Source of the DNA: Syntrophomonadaceae bacterium
Lineage (GTDB): Bacteria; Bacillota; Dethiobacteria; DTU022
DNA length: 10,428 nucleotides
Reading direction: 5' to 3'
Assembly: GCA_003553895.1 (NCBI GenBank)
Contig: PWFM01000130.1
Span: 1 to 10,428, forward strand
Under the pieces are notes generated by a model. That model had not been told where the DNA came from. It worked only from the letters and a program-made list of their open reading frames with translations, and searched no databases. Of the stretch, positions 6,048 to 10,428 are shown piece after piece; position 1 is the stretch's first letter; each line of letters begins with the position of its first letter. A program made the translations under genes and the position numbers.

Positions 6048-7208
6048 TTATAGCTTGATATTTTTGTTGCCCCGGAACTGCATTGCTTTCACTACCCTCT
6101 CCCGGGCTATCTCCATAGCGGCGTCCCTTGTTCTGATATTTTTTGAAGAAGCCTCTTCAATGACCCTGGTCACATTTTGTTCCATTTTACAGGTGATTAA
6201 GTCGTAAACAACCTCCGGATCGGGCCTCATGCAAGAGGTCCTGGCATCCATGCCTATGGCTGCAGCTATAACACCGCCGGCGTTAGCGACAATGTCGGGG
6301 ACGATAAGCTTTCCTTTGGAAAAGAGAATTTCTTCCGCTTCTCTGGTGGTAGGCATATTGGCGCCTTCAATAATTATATCTGCTTTAACCATATCAGCAT
6401 TGTCTTTGTGTAATACATCCTGGATAGCTCCGCAGATTAATACATCTGCATCCAGTAATAATTCTTCTCCCAAACTTAAAATATTACCGCCATTGTAGTG
6501 ATGTATAGCGGAATCCCGGTGCGCTTCATATAATTCCAGCAGTTTAGGTATATTAAGGCCGCTGGGATCATGCAAAACACCTTCAACGGTTGAAATAGCA
6601 ACTATGGTAACCCCTGCTTCCGATAAAAATTTGGCGGCAGCATTACCGAGGGCTCCAAAACCCTGGATCGAAACAGTTATGTTTTTCGGGTCCAGGTTTT
6701 TCATTTCCACGGCTATCCTGGCCGATTCTTTGGCTCCAAAACCGGCTGCTCCAAGCTGGTCATAAGGAATGCCTCCCAGTTCCGGCGGGGTCCCCATCGA
6801 AGCCGATATGTCATTGCACTCATCTACAACTATTGCCGCATCGCTTTCATTCAAGCCCATATCGAGGCCAAAAACATATTCGCTGGGGATATACTTGGAC
6901 AAAGCTTTTACAAAAGCGCGAATTATCTCTTCTTTGTTAGGGCTATTGGGGTCATTGCAGATACCCGCTTTTGCTCCACCATATTTAAAATCTACAATTG
7001 CCCATTTCCAGGTCATGGCCCTGGCCAGCCGGGTCATTTCATCGATACTTAAGGTTGGAGACATTCTGCAGCCGCCCTTGCCCGGACCCCGGGCTGTATT
7101 ATCAACTACCAGTACGCCTTTCATCCCTGTTTTTGGGTCTGAGACTGCTAAAACTTTTTCGGGGCCGTAGTGGTCCATCTTGTTGAAAATGTCAATAGTT
7201 TGCGTCAT
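6048..7208 (-). CDS. Glu/Leu/Phe/Val dehydrogenase family protein
   Basis: This NAD(P)-dependent enzyme should oxidatively deaminate an amino acid to its 2-oxo acid, releasing ammonia, in the cytoplasm. At 386 residues it has the usual two domains. The N-terminal catalytic domain carries K44 in GPGKGGCRM, K68 in MTWKWA, K80 in YGGAKAG and D116 in GLDMGLNE. The Rossmann domain has GFGALG at 183-188, and NAGGV lies at 309-313. Specificity is unclear. K44 is glutamate-dehydrogenase-like, but the position of the Ser that holds the glutamate side-chain carboxylate (S380 in Clostridium symbiosum) is Ala316. GGCRM is also seen in leucine dehydrogenases. The ATG at 7208 has AGGAGG 6 nt upstream. The gene is monocistronic, divergent from the aldehyde oxidoreductase gene, and ends at a strong hairpin. 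Confidence 0.92.
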   Translation of the reverse strand: MTQTIDIFNKMDHYGPEKVLAVSDPKTGMKGVLVVDNTARGPGKGGCRMSPTLSIDEMTRLARAMTWKWAIVDFKYGGAKAGICNDPNSPNKEEIIRAFVKALSKYIPSEYVFGLDMGLNESDAAIVVDECNDISASMGTPPELGGIPYDQLGAAGFGAKESARIAVEMKNLDPKNITVSIQGFGALGNAAAKFLSEAGVTIVAISTVEGVLHDPSGLNIPKLLELYEAHRDSAIHHYNGGNILSLGEELLLDADVLICGAIQDVLHKDNADMVKADIIIEGANMPTTREAEEILFSKGKLIVPDIVANAGGVIAAAIGMDARTSCMRPDPEVVYDLITCKMEQNVTRVIEEASSKNIRTRDAAMEIARERVVKAMQFRGNKNIKL

Positions 7209-7327
7209 TTTTACCCTCCTGCCGGAATATTATCTTGGTATCAACTTTCCCTAAGGATAATTCTACAAGAAGCAGGACATTCCTTTAATATTTACTAACA
7301 ATTAAGGGCAGAGTCGGTTTTGATATA

Positions 7328-7356
7328 TGTATAATTAAAATATTTTATGATACAAT
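7328..7356 (+). promoter_or_regulatory. Candidate extended -10 promoter for the aldehyde oxidoreductase gene
   Basis: TACAAT at 7351-7356 is preceded by TG one base upstream (TGaTACAAT), an extended -10 of the housekeeping sigma type. It lies in a very A/T-rich stretch, 17 nt downstream of a weak -35 (TGTATA, 7328-7333). Transcription would start near 7363 and leave a leader of about 100 nt before ATG 7465. Confidence 0.45.
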
Positions 7357-7464
7357 AAAAGCTGCGATCTGCAGAACAACCCTGATCAATTCCGGTGCTG
7401 CTTCAAAAAGGCCGCCTGTTGAAAAGTGGTTGCAAAATCTTATAACCAAGGGGGATTAATAGGA

Positions 7465-9222
7465 ATGGATGGCTTGTATGGCAAATTTTTACGAATCAAT
7501 TTATCAACACAGGAAGTAAAAGAAGAAACTATTCCAGAGGATATCCAGAGAAAATACCTTGGCGGCAAGGGCTTGGCCGCATACCTGATGCTCAATTACA
7601 TGGAGGCCAATATCGATCCTTTGTCGGCCGATAACAAGCTAATTTTTGCCATTGGTCCGGCCACGGGGACTACCGTTCCCGCCTCTGGCAGGCATGGCGT
7701 TTTTGCCAAGTCGCCTTTGACCGGCTTTTTCGGCGAATCTTATTCAGGCGGGTATACGGCAGCAGCCATCAAAAAAACCGGTTATGATGCCATTATGATT
7801 GAGGGGGCGGCAGAAAAACCGCTTTACCTTCATGTTTCCGACCAGGGCGTAAAGTTTGAAGATGCTTCTGATATCTGGGGCAAAGAAAGTTACGAAACTG
7901 AAGATGCCCTTCTGCAAAAAGTTAATGTGGATGGGGCCCAGGCTGTTTCAATCGGACCGGCTGGAGAAAACCTGGTTCGATTTGCCTGTATTAAGAACAA
8001 CTACTGGCGTTCGGCGGGACGTTCCGGTATGGGCGCGGTGATGGGGTCCAAGAAATTAAAAGGTATTGTTTTCAGCGGGGACCAAAAAGCTCCCCTGGCC
8101 GACGAAGCGAAGCTTAAGGATTATGTTAAAAACTTGATTAAAGAATGTGTGGATACCGAACGGACTAAGAACATGAAACAAAAGGGCCCTCCTTATATGG
8201 TTACGGTTACCAATGAGCAGTCGGCTTTTCCCACCCGCTACTGGTCCGAGGGAAGCTTTGATAAATGGGAAGAAATTAGCACTGATGCCATGCGCTCCAG
8301 GATGGAGGTTAAGCCCAAGGCCTGCCACCGTTGCTTTATGTCCTGCGGAAAAATGAGCAAGGTTACCCAGGGCCGGCATAAGGGACTGGAACTGGAAGGC
8401 CCTGAATATGAAACCCTCTATGCCATCGGCGGTCTTCTCTGTGTCCACCCGATCGAAGAAGTTGTTTACTTAAACGATGTTTGCGACCGCCTGGGCCTGG
8501 ATACAATTTCCGGCGGAAACCTGGCTGCTTTTGCTATTGAAGCTTGCAAAAGAGGCAAACTCAGCGATATGCCCGATTATGGCGATGTTGATGGGATTGC
8601 TAAATTATTCCACCAGATTGCCTACAAAGAAGGGGTCGGCGAGCTGCTGTCCCAGGGGATCAAACGGGCCTCGGAAGAACTGGGCCTGGAGGATATTGCC
8701 GTTCATGCCAAGGGCATGGAGCCTGCGGGCTACGATGCCCGGGCCCTGCCCGGTATGAGCCTCGGTTACGCCGTCTCCAACCGCGGGGGTTGCCATCTCC
8801 GTTCGAGTTTCTACATGGGTGAGTTAAAAGGAGAAATCCCTAAAGATATGGTCGAGGGTAAAGCCAAGATCTTTATCGAGTATGAAAGCAGGAACGCCCT
8901 GGAAGACAGCCTGATTTTATGCCGGTTTTACCAGCAGTTTATCGGCTGGGAAGGCATGCAGCAGATCATCAAGACCGCTACCGGTATGGATCTGACCAGG
9001 GAGCAGCTTTTTGACATCGGACGCAGCGTTACCACCCTGGCCAAGAAGTTCAACATGCGTGAAGGGTGGACGAAGAGTGATGACAGCCTGCCTCCGCGCC
9101 TGTTCAATGATCCGATTGGCCCTGAGAAAAACCTCGTGGTTAATGCCGACAACCTGGCCATCATGCTCCGTGAATATTATGAGCTGCATGGTTGGGATAA
9201 AGAGGGCAGGCCGCATGAATAA
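7465..9222 (+). CDS. aor: Aldehyde:ferredoxin oxidoreductase (tungsten/AOR family)
   Basis: This is an oxygen-sensitive cytoplasmic enzyme that oxidises aldehydes to carboxylic acids with ferredoxin as partner, using a bis-pterin tungsten (or molybdenum) cofactor and one [4Fe-4S] cluster. The 585 residues begin with the family opening LYGKFLRINLS. SGMGAVMGSKKLKGI is a conserved cofactor-domain segment. The cluster cysteines are C287, C290 and C294 (CHRCFMSC) plus C486 (LILCRF), close to C288/C291/C295/C494 in Pyrococcus furiosus AOR. GPEYET (312-317) and H444 in GGCHLR correspond to conserved active-site regions; H444 aligns with P. furiosus H448. ATG 7465 is preferred, with AAGGGGG at 7448-7454. 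An upstream in-frame GTG at 7426 lacks a ribosome binding site and precedes the family start. Substrate and subfamily cannot be told from sequence alone. A possible terminator follows the stop. Confidence 0.95.
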   Translation: MDGLYGKFLRINLSTQEVKEETIPEDIQRKYLGGKGLAAYLMLNYMEANIDPLSADNKLIFAIGPATGTTVPASGRHGVFAKSPLTGFFGESYSGGYTAAAIKKTGYDAIMIEGAAEKPLYLHVSDQGVKFEDASDIWGKESYETEDALLQKVNVDGAQAVSIGPAGENLVRFACIKNNYWRSAGRSGMGAVMGSKKLKGIVFSGDQKAPLADEAKLKDYVKNLIKECVDTERTKNMKQKGPPYMVTVTNEQSAFPTRYWSEGSFDKWEEISTDAMRSRMEVKPKACHRCFMSCGKMSKVTQGRHKGLELEGPEYETLYAIGGLLCVHPIEEVVYLNDVCDRLGLDTISGGNLAAFAIEACKRGKLSDMPDYGDVDGIAKLFHQIAYKEGVGELLSQGIKRASEELGLEDIAVHAKGMEPAGYDARALPGMSLGYAVSNRGGCHLRSSFYMGELKGEIPKDMVEGKAKIFIEYESRNALEDSLILCRFYQQFIGWEGMQQIIKTATGMDLTREQLFDIGRSVTTLAKKFNMREGWTKSDDSLPPRLFNDPIGPEKNLVVNADNLAIMLREYYELHGWDKEGRPHE

Positions 9223-9251
9223 AAGTTAGTTTGTTTAAGTGAAAGACACCT

Positions 9252-9333
9252 GAAAGGCCGGGACGTTAAGCAATAGTGGCAGATGTTGTCGCTGTTGGTT
9301 ATAATAGTCACCCGGCCTTTCCTGTTTATTTTT
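9252..9333 (+). terminator. Long-loop hairpin with T-rich tail after the aldehyde oxidoreductase gene
   Basis: GAAAGGCCGGG (9252-9262) and CCCGGCCTTTC (9311-9321) pair perfectly over 11 bp around a 48-nt loop and are followed by CTGTTTATTTTT. Position (30 nt past the stop) and tail suggest transcription termination. The loop is far longer than in ordinary intrinsic terminators, so a structured 3' RNA is an alternative. Confidence 0.55.
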
Positions 9334-9353
9334 AAAGCCGCTTTTTAGGTTCG

Positions 9354-9368
9354 GATCCGGTCCGGATC
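9354..9368. repeat. 15-bp palindrome, possible operator
   Basis: GATCCGG, one central T, then CCGGATC make a perfect 7-bp inverted repeat with a single-base centre. It is G/C-rich in an otherwise A/T-leaning intergenic region. It could bind a dimeric regulator, but it lies about 140 nt upstream of the candidate pruA promoter and no regulator gene is in the window. Confidence 0.35.
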
Positions 9369-9439
9369 AATTGATAGCGGGAAGCAGGATATTAGCAGTT
9401 TGTAGAGAATACGATAATTAACAACCTGAGCTTACCAGG

Positions 9440-9463
9440 GATAAAAGAATTTATCTTTTTTTT
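9440..9463 (+). terminator. Weak A/T hairpin with T8 tract
   Basis: GATAAA (9440-9445), loop AGAA, TTTATC (9450-9455) and then eight T residues (9456-9463) have the architecture of an intrinsic terminator. The stem is only 6 bp and A/T-rich, extendable by G-U pairs. It lies upstream of the candidate pruA promoter and could act as a backup terminator for aor or end a short RNA started in the gap. Confidence 0.4.
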
Positions 9464-9506
9464 GTGCTTTCTATAACAATTCGTGAGAATGCTTCCAGTT
9501 ATAGGT

Positions 9507-9535
9507 TTGCCTTGCTGTATTGCCCGGATTATAAC
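9507..9535 (+). promoter_or_regulatory. Candidate promoter of the P5C dehydrogenase gene
   Basis: TTGCCT at 9507-9512 and TATAAC at 9530-9535 are separated by 17 bp, a housekeeping-sigma arrangement with four of six matches in the -35 element and five of six in the -10 element. It would give a leader of roughly 50 nt ahead of AAGGAG and ATG 9590. Confidence 0.45.
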
Positions 9536-9589
9536 ACGTTAGTTGTGTCGAGACCTTATTAATATACTAAAATGAAGGAGTGATATTTA

Positions 9590-10428
9590 ATGCCGAAAAA
9601 CAGTGCCTTTGAGTTTGTGCGTCCGGCCAACGAGGCGCCGTATTTGTATGGACCCGGCAGTAAAGAGAAACAGGAAGTGAAAGCGAAGTTAAAGGAACTT
9701 TCCTCTGAGGTTATGGAAATCCCGCTGATCATCGGCGGCAGTGAAGTGAAAACAGGCAACATGGGCGAAGTGCGCATGCCTCACAACCACGGCCAGGTAA
9801 TTGCCCGCTATCATAAGGCCGGCAAAAATGAAGTGGACCAGGCGGTTGAAGCGGCCCGGCAGGCCAAGGCAGCGTGGGAGAGGATGCCCTGGGACAAGCG
9901 GGCCATAATATTCCGCAAAGCGGCGGCCAAGATAGCCGGCCCTTACCGCTCCACCATCAACGCGGCCACGATGCTGGGCCAGGGTAAAGATATTTTTCAA
10001 TCGGAAATTGAGGCGGTTTGCGAGCTGGTGGATTTTTATCTCTTCAATGTATACTACCTGAACCAGATCTATAAAGACCAGCCTGAATCGCAGCGCACGG
10101 TAATCAACCAGGTGGAGTACCGCCCGCTTGAAGGCTTTGTTTTTGCCGTGTCGCCTTTTAACTTTACAGCCATCGGGGGCAACCTGCCTACTGCTCCGGC
10201 GATGACGGGCAATACAGTGCTTTGGAAACCTGCTTCCACGGCAGTTTATTCCAATTACATGGTGATGAAGATCCTGCAGGAATCGGGCCTTCCTGACGGG
10301 GTGATCAACTTCATTCCGGGTTCCGGAGAAGAGATAGGCGATTATGTCCTGAAGCATCCCGATCTGGCCGGGGTGCACTTTACCGGGTCTTCTGCGACCT
10401 TCCGTCATATGTGGAAAACCATAGGCGA
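9590..10428 (+). CDS. pruA: L-glutamate gamma-semialdehyde (1-pyrroline-5-carboxylate) dehydrogenase, N-terminal part
   Basis: This enzyme oxidises glutamate semialdehyde, formed from proline or ornithine, to glutamate with NAD+. Only the first 279 residues are in the window; the frame is still open at the end. It belongs to the aldehyde dehydrogenase superfamily and most resembles the group-1 P5C dehydrogenases (like mammalian ALDH4A1). Diagnostic stretches are RPANEAPYLYGPGS near the start, INAATMLGQGK (123-133), YRPLEGFVFAVSPFNFTAIG (177-196), WKPAS (212-216) and the coenzyme-fold FTGSSATF (264-271). The catalytic Glu and Cys lie beyond the window. ATG 9590 has AAGGAG 9 nt upstream. With the GDH-family enzyme and AOR nearby it suggests oxidative amino-acid metabolism. 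Group-1 assignment is by recalled sequence likeness. Confidence 0.93.
   Translation, partial: MPKNSAFEFVRPANEAPYLYGPGSKEKQEVKAKLKELSSEVMEIPLIIGGSEVKTGNMGEVRMPHNHGQVIARYHKAGKNEVDQAVEAARQAKAAWERMPWDKRAIIFRKAAAKIAGPYRSTINAATMLGQGKDIFQSEIEAVCELVDFYLFNVYYLNQIYKDQPESQRTVINQVEYRPLEGFVFAVSPFNFTAIGGNLPTAPAMTGNTVLWKPASTAVYSNYMVMKILQESGLPDGVINFIPGSGEEIGDYVLKHPDLAGVHFTGSSATFRHMWKTIG

Larger units (their letters stand above)
9223..9589. other. 367-nt intergenic region between aor and the P5C dehydrogenase gene
   Basis: I see no convincing coding sequence here. In order it contains the long-loop hairpin (9252-9321) and a 15-bp palindrome (9354-9368). A weak A/T hairpin followed by eight T residues (9440-9463), a candidate promoter (9507-9535) and the ribosome binding site AAGGAG (9575-9580) come next. 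This arrangement indicates that pruA is transcribed separately from aor. Confidence 0.6.

Noticed and set aside
7426..7464. GTG start extending the aldehyde oxidoreductase by 13 residues
   Set aside because: There is no ribosome binding site before it. ATG 7465 has AAGGGGG upstream, and the family's conserved start begins right after it.
9277..9291. Sigma-54 type promoter (TGGCAG)
   Set aside because: The -12 element does not follow at the required spacing, and the site lies within the aor hairpin loop.
9689..10408. Open frame of 239 codons on the minus strand
   Set aside because: It is antisense to clearly conserved P5C dehydrogenase sequence. Its His/Arg-rich translation is typical of a shadow frame.

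Overview
The window most resembles the chromosome of an anaerobic Gram-positive (Firmicutes/Clostridia-type) bacterium. Shine-Dalgarno sites are strong (AGGAGG, GGAGGGG) and TTG starts occur beside them. There is a four-gene ECF vitamin/metal transporter operon, a tungsten-type aldehyde ferredoxin oxidoreductase and amino-acid-catabolic dehydrogenases. I cannot name a genus. No tRNA, rRNA, CRISPR array, insertion sequence or phage gene is visible, and all genes have similar base composition.

Layout. (1) 1-2090, plus strand: the tail of a UPF0182 membrane protein, then a single continuous reading frame joining a complete RNase HI to a complete 6-phosphofructokinase through a hydrophilic linker of about 50 residues. 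(2) 2127-5281, minus strand: an ECF transporter operon transcribed in the order S component, EcfA1, EcfA2, EcfT, with overlapping or nearly touching genes. (3) 5505-5945, plus strand: a small lipoprotein of unknown function. (4) 6048-7208, minus strand: a Glu/Leu/Phe/Val dehydrogenase family enzyme, ending at an 11-bp hairpin terminator. (5) 7465-9222, plus strand: an aldehyde:ferredoxin oxidoreductase. (6) 9590 to the window end, plus strand: the first 279 residues of a group-1 L-glutamate-gamma-semialdehyde (P5C) dehydrogenase, preceded by a 367-nt intergenic region containing hairpins, a palindrome and a plausible promoter.

How the parts may work together. Genes 4 to 6 look like an amino-acid-oxidising neighbourhood. 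P5C dehydrogenase makes glutamate from proline/ornithine semialdehyde, the GDH-family enzyme deaminates an amino acid to a 2-oxo acid, and AOR oxidises aldehydes to acids and reduces ferredoxin. The pathway link is inferred from gene function and proximity. The genes are not one operon.

The two most unusual items are the RNase HI-phosphofructokinase fusion and the asymmetric ATPase pair of the ECF transporter. In the latter, the catalytic Glu and switch His of EcfA2 and the signature Gly of EcfA1 are all substituted. Those three residues would meet in one of the two composite ATP sites, leaving the other site canonical.
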